DNA from: Burkholderia pyrrocinia
GTDB taxonomy: Bacteria > Pseudomonadota > Gammaproteobacteria > Burkholderiales > Burkholderiaceae
Assembly (NCBI RefSeq): GCF_003330765.1
Contig: NZ_CP024903.1
Span: 248,001-312,000, forward strand
Length of the DNA stretch: 64,000 bases
Direction of reading: 5' to 3'
Shown: positions 1-7,849 of the stretch, piece by piece
How positions within the stretch are numbered: position 1 is the stretch's first letter
Layout of the letters: each line of letters opens with the position of its first letter
Notes under the pieces: generated by a model
What the model was told of the DNA's origin: nothing
What the model saw: only the letters and a program-made list of their open reading frames with translations
Databases searched by the model: none
Made by a program: the position numbers and the translations under genes

Positions 1-377
1 ACTGGTACCCGAGCAAGCACGCGGCGCACCGGCAGGTGCCGACGTGGAACTACGTGGTCGTGCATGCGCACGGTCGCATCACGGTGCGCGACGACGAGAA
101 GTTCGTGCGCGGCGTGGTCGCCCGGCTGACGCGCACGCACGAGTCGTCGCAGCCGGTGCCGTGGAAGATGGGCGATGCGCCGGCCGATTATCTCGACAGG
201 ATGCTGCAGTCGATCGTCGGATTGCAGATCGAGATCACGCGGCTCGTCGGCAAGCGCAAGCTCGGGCAGAACAAGGCGGCGGAGGATATTCGCGGGGCGG
301 GCGACGCGCTGATCGCCGGTGGGAATCTCGCGATCGGCGAAGCGATGCTGGTGGAGGCTGATGCGAAGCGGGAGTGA
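1..377 (+). CDS. PaiB-like FMN-binding negative transcriptional regulator, 3' part
   Basis: The 5' end lies outside the window; the open frame enters at base 3, so the apparent GTG at 36 is an internal valine. The visible 124 residues begin with WYPSKHAAHRQVPTWNY, which matches the PaiB/FMN-binding split-barrel family, where YPSKH and PTWNY(V/A)VVHAHG are hallmarks. The C-terminal part (KR.LGQNK...D..G....L) is also typical of the family. PaiB proteins are small flavin-binding proteins first described as repressors of protease and sporulation genes in Bacillus; in proteobacteria the role is mostly unknown. No neighbour suggests a target. The family assignment is fairly certain, the function is not. 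Confidence 0.85.
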   Translation, partial: WYPSKHAAHRQVPTWNYVVVHAHGRITVRDDEKFVRGVVARLTRTHESSQPVPWKMGDAPADYLDRMLQSIVGLQIEITRLVGKRKLGQNKAAEDIRGAGDALIAGGNLAIGEAMLVEADAKRE

Positions 378-533
378 GCCACCGGCGCGCATCGGCGAGT
401 TTGCCCGAGCCGGACCGGGTGTGTATCGTGGGATCACGCGGCCGCGCATGCCGCGTTCGTGACCACGGCTGCATCACGGTGACACGGGCGGGGCGATGCG
501 CGGCGATCCGACTCCCCCCTCTCATCCCACACC

Positions 534-1343
534 ATGAATCTCATCACCCACGCACTCGACAAGTGGAAGCAGCAATCGCTCTCCGGGAAACTCTACGCAT
601 CGGGCAATGGCCTCGTGATGCTCGTCGCGGGCGCGCTGATGCTGATGCCCCGAACGATGACCCACACGCTGACGCTGTTCGCCGCGGGGCCGCTGCTGCT
701 GTTCATGGCCGGGTTCCTGATCTGGGTCGTGCCGAAGCTGCTTGCGATCGGTCGGTCGCAGGTCGGTACCGTACCGCTCGTCGTGGTGAGCGCGGTGCTT
801 GCTCCGCTCTGTCTCGGATGGGCACGGCAGTGCGTCGGCATGGCCGTGCAGTTGCCGCCGCAGTCGTTCGACGTGACGGTTGCGCTGCTGACGGTGCTCC
901 TGATCCCGATCGCGTGGGCGGCCGTTGCCGCGTCGATCCTGATACTCGTGTTCGCCGTATCGATTTTCGCCGCGATGACGAGCCAGGTGTTCCGTCCGCT
1001 GGTGGGTACGTTTGCCATGAGCCCGACCGGGTGGCTCGCGCGGACGCTGGGGAAAATCGAAGCGGCGGAGCGCGAAGCCTTCAATCACGGAATGGGCGCC
1101 TTCGTTTCGGCAGCCGTCATCGTACTGTTGTTCGGGTGTTATGCGTCCGCGGTGCTGGACCCGGCCGTTGTCCGGCTGGCGGCATACGGCCTCGACTTTT
1201 CGTATGCGAACCGGTACCCGGGCGTTGAACCCGGCCGGCGCATCCGCCTGCTCGACAACGGCTTCGTCGCCTACGCCGCGCGGCAGGGGCTCGACGTGCG
1301 GCTCGACGTGATGCCGCTGCCCCCGTCCGACAAGACGAAGTGA
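534..1343 (+). CDS. Hypothetical inner-membrane protein (269 aa)
   Basis: I do not recognise the family. The protein has about five hydrophobic stretches, near residues 22-40, 46-70, 78-97, 117-152 and 188-206, with a polar C-terminal tail of about 60 residues ending in a lysine-rich sequence. Codon use is typical of the surrounding genes. The ATG at 534 has only a weak upstream purine signal. It stands alone between the PaiB-like gene and a convergent thioredoxin-like gene, so context gives no role. Confidence 0.7.
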   Translation: MNLITHALDKWKQQSLSGKLYASGNGLVMLVAGALMLMPRTMTHTLTLFAAGPLLLFMAGFLIWVVPKLLAIGRSQVGTVPLVVVSAVLAPLCLGWARQCVGMAVQLPPQSFDVTVALLTVLLIPIAWAAVAASILILVFAVSIFAAMTSQVFRPLVGTFAMSPTGWLARTLGKIEAAEREAFNHGMGAFVSAAVIVLLFGCYASAVLDPAVVRLAAYGLDFSYANRYPGVEPGRRIRLLDNGFVAYAARQGLDVRLDVMPLPPSDKTK

Positions 1344-1366
1344 GCCGGACGGAAGCGCGTGGCCGT

Positions 1367-1939
1367 CTACTGCGTCCGCACCGCTCCCGTCGTCGCCTGC
1401 GCGAGCGCACCGCGAATCGCAGCCTCGGTCTTGTCGTACCCGCCTTCGCCGTAGCGCGTATAGACGACCTTCCCGTTCGCATCGATCAGGTACAGCGCGG
1501 GCCAGTACTGGTTGCCGTACGCGCGCCACGTGTCGTAGCGGTTGTCCTGCGCGACCGGGTACTGGATGCCGAAGCGCTTGATCGCATCGGCGACGTTGCC
1601 CGCGTCGCGTTCGAACGGATATTCGGGCGTATGCACACCGACCACGACGAGCCCCTGGTCGCGATACTTCCGGTACCAGTCGTTCACGTACGGAATCGTG
1701 TGAATGCAGTTGATGCACGAGTACGTCCAGAAATCGACCAGCACGACCTTGCCGTGCAACTTGCCGAGCGTCAGCGGCGCGCTGTTGTGCCAGCGGTCGA
1801 TGCCGGTGAAATCGGGCGCCGGCGTGCCGGCGAGCGACGCCTGCATGCCCGCGTCGTCGCGGGTGCCGGCAAAGGCGGCGAGCCCGGCCGTGGCGGCAAG
1901 GGCGATGACGAGGGCGGCGGTCTTGAGTCGGGGCAGCAT
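1367..1939 (-). CDS. Exported thioredoxin-fold protein with SCINC active site
   Basis: This 190-residue protein has a signal peptide or N-terminal anchor (residues 1-24, MLPRLKTAALVIALAATAG) followed by a thioredoxin/redoxin domain. The active-site segment reads VDFWTYSCINCIHTIPYV. The C-x-x-C in the context WTYSCINC is characteristic of the periplasmic thioredoxin-like domain of DipZ/TlpA-type proteins, which reduce or isomerise disulfides outside the cytoplasm. A cis-proline-type stretch (YWPALYLID) is also present. The start at 1939 is preceded by AGGAGA at normal spacing; a longer upstream frame exists but lacks this. It diverges from the two-component genes at 2175, and may share or flank their control region. 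Confidence 0.85.
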   Translation of the reverse strand: MLPRLKTAALVIALAATAGLAAFAGTRDDAGMQASLAGTPAPDFTGIDRWHNSAPLTLGKLHGKVVLVDFWTYSCINCIHTIPYVNDWYRKYRDQGLVVVGVHTPEYPFERDAGNVADAIKRFGIQYPVAQDNRYDTWRAYGNQYWPALYLIDANGKVVYTRYGEGGYDKTEAAIRGALAQATTGAVRTQ

Positions 1940-2174
1940 GGCGTTCTCCTGATCGGGAGGCCGCCGCTCGGAGCGGCGGCCGGACGGGTTTCGACGGTTC
2001 CCATTAGGCTGCGCCGACGTATCTGCGATGTGTCCGGCTGGCCGCGCGTGTGCAATGTTGTGTGTCGTCGCGGCGGCGCGATACATTGGGATACAAACGC
2101 GTGCCCGCCGTGCGGTATAAAAGCGGACATAGCCTGCCCGAACCACACGAAACGACACCGACAACCAACGACTC

Positions 2175-2915
2175 ATGGACAAGATCGACCACGTGCTGAT
2201 CGTCGACGACGATCGCGCCATCCGCGAACTGATCGCGGACTATCTGGAGAAAAACGGCATGCGCGTGTCGCTGGCCGCGAACGGCCGCGAGATGCGCAAC
2301 GTGCTGGACGGCGGCGCGCCCGACCTGATCGTGCTCGACCTGATGCTGCCGGGCGAGGACGGCCTCACGCTGTGCCGCGACCTGCGCGCCGGCAAGTTCC
2401 GCACGGTGCCGGTGCTGATGCTGACCGCGCGCAGCGAGGAAACCGACCGCATCATCGGCCTCGAGATGGGCGCCGACGACTACCTGGCGAAGCCGTTCGC
2501 GGTGCGCGAACTGCTCGCGCGGATTCGCTCGGTGCTGCGCCGCGCGCGCATGCTGCCGCCCGGCATGCAGGTGACGGAAACGGCCGACATGCTCGCGTTT
2601 GGCGAATGGCGGCTCGACACGACAGGGCGTCACCTGCTCGACGCCGAAGGCACGCTGGTCGCGCTGAGCGGCGCCGAATACCGGCTGCTGCGCGTATTCC
2701 TCGATCATCCGCAGCGCGTGCTGACGCGCGACCAGTTGCTCAACCTCACGCAGGGGCGGCAGTCCGACCCGTTCGACCGGTCGATCGACCTGCTTGTGAG
2801 CCGGCTGCGCCAGCGCTTGCGCGACGGCGCGCGCGAACCGCGCTACATCAAGACGCTGCGCAACGAGGGCTATGTGTTCTCGTCGGCCGTGACTACCGTC
2901 GACGGTACGCCATGA
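2175..2915 (+). CDS. OmpR-family DNA-binding response regulator
   Basis: The N-terminal receiver domain (residues 1-120) has the acidic triad at D11-D13, the phosphoacceptor D55 in LIVLDLMLPGEDG, T84 and K106 (DDYLAKPF). A winged-helix DNA-binding domain follows (about 140-240), with LSGAEYRLLRVFLDHP and the C-terminal hairpin YIKTLRNEGYVF, as in the OmpR/PhoB subfamily. The gene overlaps the downstream sensor kinase by 4 bp (ATGA), indicating translational coupling and a cognate pair. The target genes cannot be read from the sequence. The divergent thioredoxin-like gene and the nearby porin are possible targets by position only. Confidence 0.93.
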   Translation: MDKIDHVLIVDDDRAIRELIADYLEKNGMRVSLAANGREMRNVLDGGAPDLIVLDLMLPGEDGLTLCRDLRAGKFRTVPVLMLTARSEETDRIIGLEMGADDYLAKPFAVRELLARIRSVLRRARMLPPGMQVTETADMLAFGEWRLDTTGRHLLDAEGTLVALSGAEYRLLRVFLDHPQRVLTRDQLLNLTQGRQSDPFDRSIDLLVSRLRQRLRDGAREPRYIKTLRNEGYVFSSAVTTVDGTP

Positions 2916-4234
2916 GCGCGCACACGCTGTGGCACTGGCCGCGCTCGCTGTTCGCACGGCTCGCGCTGATCCTGTGCGTGGGCCTCGCGCTCGCGCAGAC
3001 GCTGTCGTTCTGGCTCACCGTGACCGAGCGCGACCAGGCGACCACCAACCTGATGATGGGTTACATCGAGCGCGAGGTCGCGAGCTCGGTCGCGCTGCTC
3101 GACCATCTGCCGCCGGCCGAGCGGGCCGCGTGGCTGCCGCGCCTCGCGCGGCGCAGCTATGCGTTCATCCTCGGGCCCGGCGAGACCGGCACGCCGCCGG
3201 AGGCACGGCTGTCGGCGCGCGTCGAGCGGTCGATTTCCGACGGCATCGGCGGCGACTACCCGCTGACCGCGAACGCGATCCCCGGCGACCGCGAACATCT
3301 GCAGGTGCATCTGCGCCTGACCGACGGGTCGCCGCTGACGATCGACATCCAGCCGATGTCGACGGTGCCGCTGTCGGGCTGGCTGCCGGTCGTGCTCGTG
3401 CTGCAGCTTGCGGTGCTGGCCGCGTGTTGCTGGCTCGCGGTGCGGCTCGCGACGCGGCCGCTCAAGCAGCTCGCGCAGGCCGCCGACGCGCTCGGCCCCG
3501 ACCTGAAGGGCGAGCGCCTGAACGAGGGCGGGCCGTCCGAGGTCGCGCGCGCCGCGCGGGCGTTCAACGCGATGCAGGACCGCATCGCGCAGTACATGGC
3601 CGAACGCATGCAGATCCTCGCGTCGATCTCGCACGACCTGCAGACGCCGATCACGCGGATGCGGTTGCGCGTCGACGTGATGGACGACGACGCGCAGGGC
3701 GCGAAGCTGCGCCAGGACCTGCTCGAGATGGAGCATCTGGTGAAGGAGGGCGTGGCATACGCGCGGACGCTGCACGGCACCGAGGAGGCCGCGCGCCGCA
3801 TCGATCTCGATGCGCTGCTCGACAGCATCGTCTGCGACTACACGGACGCGGGGCAGGACGTCGCGCTGCACAGCCGCGCGCCGCTCGCACTCGTCACGCG
3901 GCCGAAGGCGCTGCGCCGCATCGTCGGCAACCTCGTCGACAACGCGCTGAAGTTCGCGGGCGCGGCCGAGATCGACGTGCAGGCCGTGCCGGACGGCGGC
4001 GCGGTCATCGCCGTGCTCGACCGCGGGCCCGGTATTCCGGACGATCAGCTCGACGCGGTGTTCGAGCCGTTCCGGCGCGTGGAGACGTCGCGCAATCGCG
4101 AGACGGGCGGTACGGGGCTCGGTCTTGCGATCGCGCGGCAACTCGCGCTCGCGATGGGCGGCTCGCTCACGCTGAGCAACCGGCCGGACGGCGGGGGGCT
4201 GGAGGCCAGGCTGACGCTGAGGAATGCGGGGTAA
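2912..4234 (+). CDS. EnvZ-like sensor histidine kinase
   Basis: This 440-residue protein has a first membrane helix at about residues 13-37, a periplasmic region of about 120 residues and a second helix at about 158-180. A HAMP region (178-232) follows, with the H-box ISHDLQTPITRM (phosphorylated H241). The C-terminal ATPase domain has an N-box (NLVDNALKF), a G1 box (DRGPGIPD) and a G2 box (GGTGLGLAIARQ). This is the architecture of EnvZ-type kinases that partner OmpR regulators. Its ATG overlaps the regulator's stop codon. Several longer in-frame starts exist upstream but would run through the regulator gene. The signal sensed is unknown. Confidence 0.93.
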   Translation: MSAHTLWHWPRSLFARLALILCVGLALAQTLSFWLTVTERDQATTNLMMGYIEREVASSVALLDHLPPAERAAWLPRLARRSYAFILGPGETGTPPEARLSARVERSISDGIGGDYPLTANAIPGDREHLQVHLRLTDGSPLTIDIQPMSTVPLSGWLPVVLVLQLAVLAACCWLAVRLATRPLKQLAQAADALGPDLKGERLNEGGPSEVARAARAFNAMQDRIAQYMAERMQILASISHDLQTPITRMRLRVDVMDDDAQGAKLRQDLLEMEHLVKEGVAYARTLHGTEEAARRIDLDALLDSIVCDYTDAGQDVALHSRAPLALVTRPKALRRIVGNLVDNALKFAGAAEIDVQAVPDGGAVIAVLDRGPGIPDDQLDAVFEPFRRVETSRNRETGGTGLGLAIARQLALAMGGSLTLSNRPDGGGLEARLTLRNAG

Positions 4235-4248
4235 GGCGACGCGGCGCG

Positions 4249-4983
4249 TCAGCACCGGCCGGTGCGCAGCGCGACGGTCCAGTCCTCGCGCCCGCGCGAT
4301 GCCGCGGTGGCGGCGGCCGTGTGCCAGTCGTATTCGACCGCATGGAATTCGACGTTCCAGCCGGCCGCCGTGCGCGACACCATCGCGTAGCGTGCATGCG
4401 GCGAGCCCGTCTCGATGCGGTGCGGATGCGGCAGGTCGTCCGCGTATGCCTGCAGCCCGACGCTGCCCGGGTTGACGATCAGCCGGCCGTCGTCGAGCTT
4501 CGCCGTGCGCGGCACGTGTGTGTGGCCGCACAGGATCAGTGACGCCGGTTCGTCGCCCGCACGCTGCGCGATTTCATCGGGCGTGGCCGCGCGGCAGCCG
4601 TCGGGCGTGACCGTTTCGAGGAAATAGACGAGGTCGCTGTCCGGCGTGCCGTGCACCATCAGCACGTCGTTGTCGAGCGTCACGCGTTCGGGCAGCGCGG
4701 CGATCCAGTCGAGCTGGTCGGTGCGCAGCGTGTCGTGCGCCCAGCGATCCGACAGCCGCATCGACGCGCGATCGCCGGTGAGCAGTTGCCGTTCGTGATT
4801 GCCCTTGATGGTGGGCAGGTCGAGTGCGATCAGGCGGTCGGCCGTCTCGGCCGGATGGAGCGCGCCCGATACGATATCGCCGAGATTGACGATCACGTCG
4901 GCGCCGCGGCGGCGGACGTCGTCGAGCACCGCGTCGAGCGCGGCGAGGTTGCCGTGGATGTCGGAGAGCGCGGCGATTTTCAT
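4249..4983 (-). CDS. Metallophosphoesterase (YfcE-like)
   Basis: A 244-residue calcineurin-like phosphoesterase with all five metal-site motifs: D8-I-H10 at the N terminus, NLGDIVSG, GNHE, an HGTP segment and CGHTH. The size and motif spacing fit the YfcE/MJ0936 group, cytoplasmic phosphodiesterases with broad activity on model substrates. It is convergent with the sensor kinase, with only 14 bp between stops. The physiological substrate is not evident. Confidence 0.88.
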   Translation of the reverse strand: MKIAALSDIHGNLAALDAVLDDVRRRGADVIVNLGDIVSGALHPAETADRLIALDLPTIKGNHERQLLTGDRASMRLSDRWAHDTLRTDQLDWIAALPERVTLDNDVLMVHGTPDSDLVYFLETVTPDGCRAATPDEIAQRAGDEPASLILCGHTHVPRTAKLDDGRLIVNPGSVGLQAYADDLPHPHRIETGSPHARYAMVSRTAAGWNVEFHAVEYDWHTAAATAASRGREDWTVALRTGRC

Positions 4984-5079
4984 GGGGAGCGTCGATGAGG
5001 GGAATGGCGATTGTCGCCAATTCGGCGCGGGCCGTCCAATGGCGTCATGGCGCTGGCGGATGACGCCGCGCGCTGCGCG

Positions 5080-5616
5080 TCAGTCGGTCGCGACGCGCGC
5101 GTACATCGCGAAATCGCCGGGCGTGCCGCGCACCATCCGGTACCCGCGCAACAGCCCTTCGTAGTGGAAGCCGCACTTCTGCAGCACGCGCGCGGAGCCG
5201 GCGTTGGTGGTCAGCACGACGCCCTGGATGCGCATGAAGCCACCGTCCGCGAATGCCCACGCGGTGACGGCCGCGCACAGCGCGCTCGCGATGCCGCGCC
5301 CCCAGTGCGACGGCGCGAGGTCGTATGCGATCTCCGCCGAGCGGTTCGAGGTCGATACCGTGTGCAGGCCGATCGTGCCGACGAGCGCACCCGATGTGTC
5401 GTCGATGATCGCGAGGCGATGGATCGAATCCGGGTTGCCTGATTCGATGCTGTCGAACAGGGGTAACAGATCGTCGCGCGAGCGCAGGTTCCAGCTCGTG
5501 TGGCGCACGACGTCGGGGTTCGACAGATACGCGTACCACGCGTCGAGATCCGCGCGTTCGAGCTGCCTGAGCGACAGGCCCGGAAAGCCGGAGCGGGGCG
5601 GCGCATCGATTCTCAT
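5080..5616 (-). CDS. GNAT-family N-acetyltransferase (RimJ/RimL-like)
   Basis: This 178-residue protein has the GNAT fold. It starts with LSLRQLERADLDAWYAYLSN and has the acetyl-CoA binding loop in YDLAPSHWGRGIASALCAAV, where the R/Q-x-x-G-x-G/A motif reads WGRGIA. The late motif TNAGSARVLQKCGFHYEG is typical of RimJ/RimL-type acetyltransferases that modify protein N termini or small molecules. The substrate is unknown. It lies 12 bp upstream of the stub of a LysE-type exporter on the same strand. Confidence 0.88.
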   Translation of the reverse strand: MRIDAPPRSGFPGLSLRQLERADLDAWYAYLSNPDVVRHTSWNLRSRDDLLPLFDSIESGNPDSIHRLAIIDDTSGALVGTIGLHTVSTSNRSAEIAYDLAPSHWGRGIASALCAAVTAWAFADGGFMRIQGVVLTTNAGSARVLQKCGFHYEGLLRGYRMVRGTPGDFAMYARVATD

Positions 5617-5628
5617 CGGAGCGTGCGC

Positions 5629-5751
5629 TTACGCGGCATGGCGTCGATGCAGCGCCAGCGAACCGGCGAGCGCGAGCAGCACGGTCGGGCCGGGCGTCGC
5701 GATGCCGACGAACGCGACGGCGGCGAAGATCAGCAGGGGCGTTTCACGCAT
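5629..5751 (-). pseudogene. Truncated LysE/RhtB-type amino-acid exporter (40 codons)
   Basis: A 40-codon frame begins MRETPLLIFAAVAFVG and continues IATPGPTVLLALAG, which is the first membrane helix and signature of LysE/RhtB exporters (normally about 200 residues, with ATPGP followed by LALANG). After ALA the frame reads GSLALHRRHAA and stops. That tail resembles the end of such a transporter, so a large internal in-frame deletion joining the N and C termini is the simplest explanation. The start has ordinary codon use but no strong ribosome site. It is unlikely to be a working transporter. A functional micro-protein cannot be excluded. Confidence 0.6.
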
Positions 5752-6052
5752 GACGGCTCCCGATGGGCGAGGCGGAGTCGATTATCCGGTGCGTCGGGCC
5801 GTGCTGTACAGGCGTCGTGTCCAACTATCTCGATTTCGGCAAGAAGCTGTTTTCGTTATTGCGCTTTAGTCTGGTACCGGTTCCATTTACCATGGCGGCC
5901 GCAGCGGGCCTGCCCGCCGCGACGCCGCGCGCGCCTGTCGCATGCGCGCGTTCCCGCGTGCGGACGCTACCGGTCCCGCACGGCCGGCGGATCTCGCCGC
6001 CGCACGCGCTACTCGCATAGAACAACGGGTTCACCGCCCGGAGACAACAACC

Positions 6053-7246
6053 ATGAACAAGCAACTGATCGCAGCACCGCTGCTGCTCTCGCTCGCGGGC
6101 ATCGCATCCGCGCAAAGCTCCGTCACGCTGTACGGCATCGTCGATGCGGGCGTGACCTATCGCAGCAACGAACGGGTTGGCTCGCCGGGCGCGTACACCG
6201 GGCATTCGAGCGTCGGGCTCACGACCGGCAACCTGTCCGGCAGCCGCTGGGGCATCAAGGGTGCCGAGGATCTCGGCGGCGGGATGCGCGCGCTGTTCGT
6301 CCTCGAGAACGGCTTCGACATCACGAACGGCACGTCGGGCCAGGGCGGCCGCCAGTTCGGCCGCCAGGCGTTCGTCGGCATCGGCAGCGACCGCTACGGC
6401 TCGGTCACGCTCGGCCGCCAGTACACGTCGCTCGACGATTTCGTGAGCCCGGTCGGCCCGTCGTCGTTCATCGGCGGGTTCGGCGCGCACCCGGGCGACA
6501 TCGACGATCTCGACCAGACCGCGCGCGTCGACAGCTCGATCAAGTACACGAGCGCCAACTACTCGGGCTTCACGTTCGGCGCGCTGTACGGCTTCGGCGG
6601 CCAGCCGGGCAGCTTGAAGCAGCGCAACACGTGGAGCGTCGGCGCGGCATACGCGGCCGGCCCGCTGCGTGTCGGCGTCGGCTACGAGCGCTCGGACAAC
6701 AGCAAGACGGGCGCGACCGACACGACGGCCGGCAAATGGCAGAGCACCGACGACGGGCTGTTCAACTCGTCGATCAACGAGGGCTATGCGAGCGCGCAGT
6801 CGCAGCAGGTCATCGCGACGGGCGCGACGTACGACTTCGGTCCGGCCGTCGTCGGCGTGAACTACAGCAACGTGCAGTACCGCAGCGGCGGCCAATCGCT
6901 GTTCACGGGCCACGCGACGTTCAACGTCGCGGGCGTGTTCACGCGCTGGAACGTGCGGCCGCAGACGCAACTGTTCGCGGGCTACAGCTACACGCGCGGC
7001 AGCGATGTCGATGGCGTGGACGACCGCGCGCAGTATCACAACGTCACGCTCGGCGCCGTCTACGACCTGTCGAAGCGCACCAGCGTGTACCTGCTCGGCG
7101 CGTACCAGCATGCATCGGGCATGACGCTCGACGCGCTCGGCCGGCCGGTGGCCGCGACCGCATCGGTGTCCGACAAGGCGAACGGCCACTCGTCCGACTC
7201 GCGGTCGCAGGCGATCGTCAGCCTCGGCCTGCGCCAGAAGTTCTGA
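6053..7246 (+). CDS. Gram-negative trimeric porin (OmpC/Omp32 type)
   Basis: A 397-residue outer-membrane porin of the beta-proteobacterial type. A signal peptide (about residues 1-20, ending IASA) is followed by QSSVTLYGIVDAGVTY, the standard first strand. SRWGIKGAEDLGGGMRALFVLENGF is the conserved second/third strand region, and the protein ends LGLRQKF with the terminal phenylalanine needed for Bam recognition. The start at 6053 has GGAG nine bases upstream; the longer frame upstream is not supported. The 301 bases before it contain no other gene. Solute specificity cannot be told from the sequence. Confidence 0.93.
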   Translation: MNKQLIAAPLLLSLAGIASAQSSVTLYGIVDAGVTYRSNERVGSPGAYTGHSSVGLTTGNLSGSRWGIKGAEDLGGGMRALFVLENGFDITNGTSGQGGRQFGRQAFVGIGSDRYGSVTLGRQYTSLDDFVSPVGPSSFIGGFGAHPGDIDDLDQTARVDSSIKYTSANYSGFTFGALYGFGGQPGSLKQRNTWSVGAAYAAGPLRVGVGYERSDNSKTGATDTTAGKWQSTDDGLFNSSINEGYASAQSQQVIATGATYDFGPAVVGVNYSNVQYRSGGQSLFTGHATFNVAGVFTRWNVRPQTQLFAGYSYTRGSDVDGVDDRAQYHNVTLGAVYDLSKRTSVYLLGAYQHASGMTLDALGRPVAATASVSDKANGHSSDSRSQAIVSLGLRQKF

Positions 7247-7265
7247 CGCAACGGTCGTTGCGGTC

Positions 7266-7300
7266 GCAACGTGGCCCGCAGCCGGTGCGGGCCGCGTTGC
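7266..7300 (+). terminator. Strong hairpin after the porin gene
   Basis: A 15-bp stem with one mismatch (GCAACGTGGCCCGCA paired with TGCGGGCCGCGTTGC) and a 5-base loop starts 19 bases after the porin stop codon. There is no T-run after it, so it may be a 3' stabiliser or an atypical terminator. Confidence 0.55.
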
Positions 7301-7456
7301 ACGCATGCTCCTGCGGCCGACGATGCATCTGTTCTACCAGCACCGCGTGATCGACGTCGTCGACGCGGACTGAACGATCGCGGCCGCGTGCCGGCACCGC
7401 TGGCGCGCGGTTTTCTCCGCCGTATCCATCTACCCTCTCCCTCACTTCCTGTCGCC

Positions 7457-7483
7457 GCATGCACGGCATGCACGGCATGCCCG
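7457..7483. repeat. Three tandem copies of a 9-bp unit
   Basis: GCATGCACG occurs twice followed by GCATGCCCG. It lies in the 603-base stretch between the porin (7246) and the next gene (7850), which holds no convincing coding frame. That stretch also contains a lower-GC patch at about 7500-7620. Confidence 0.6.
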
Positions 7484-7849
7484 ATGCGCGAAATCGCGAA
7501 AAGACGATTGCACCGGATAATATTTTTTCTCTTTCATTTTAATTTCGATTTGTAATCATCGAACCGATATCCGGGGAATGGAAAAGCAATGCGACATAGC
7601 AGAAAAAATGACGCATTCGCATTGAGCGACCCGGAAGAAAATGCCGGGGAAAAGCGCCGAAACCGCGCGGCCGGCAAGCCGTTGCGGCGCGGTGAGCGGG
7701 TTTGACCATCGTTGACGAAAAAGCGCCGGACGGCAAAAGGCACGGGTGAATAATTCGGGGTAACGGCGAATGCGCTTTTGCCAAAATCACCAATATTTCA
7801 TGTGCTGCGATTTACAGTGTCGACAAACGATCGTCTGGGAGCATTATTC

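Noticed and set aside
1340..2911. The long + frame that joins the sensor kinase to an upstream extension of more than 500 codons.
   Set aside because: The extension crosses the thioredoxin-like gene and the response regulator; the kinase begins naturally at the ATGA overlap at 2912.
7457..7483. Three 9-bp tandem units considered as a CRISPR or phase-variation tract.
   Set aside because: Too short, only three copies, no spacers, and not inside a gene or promoter core.
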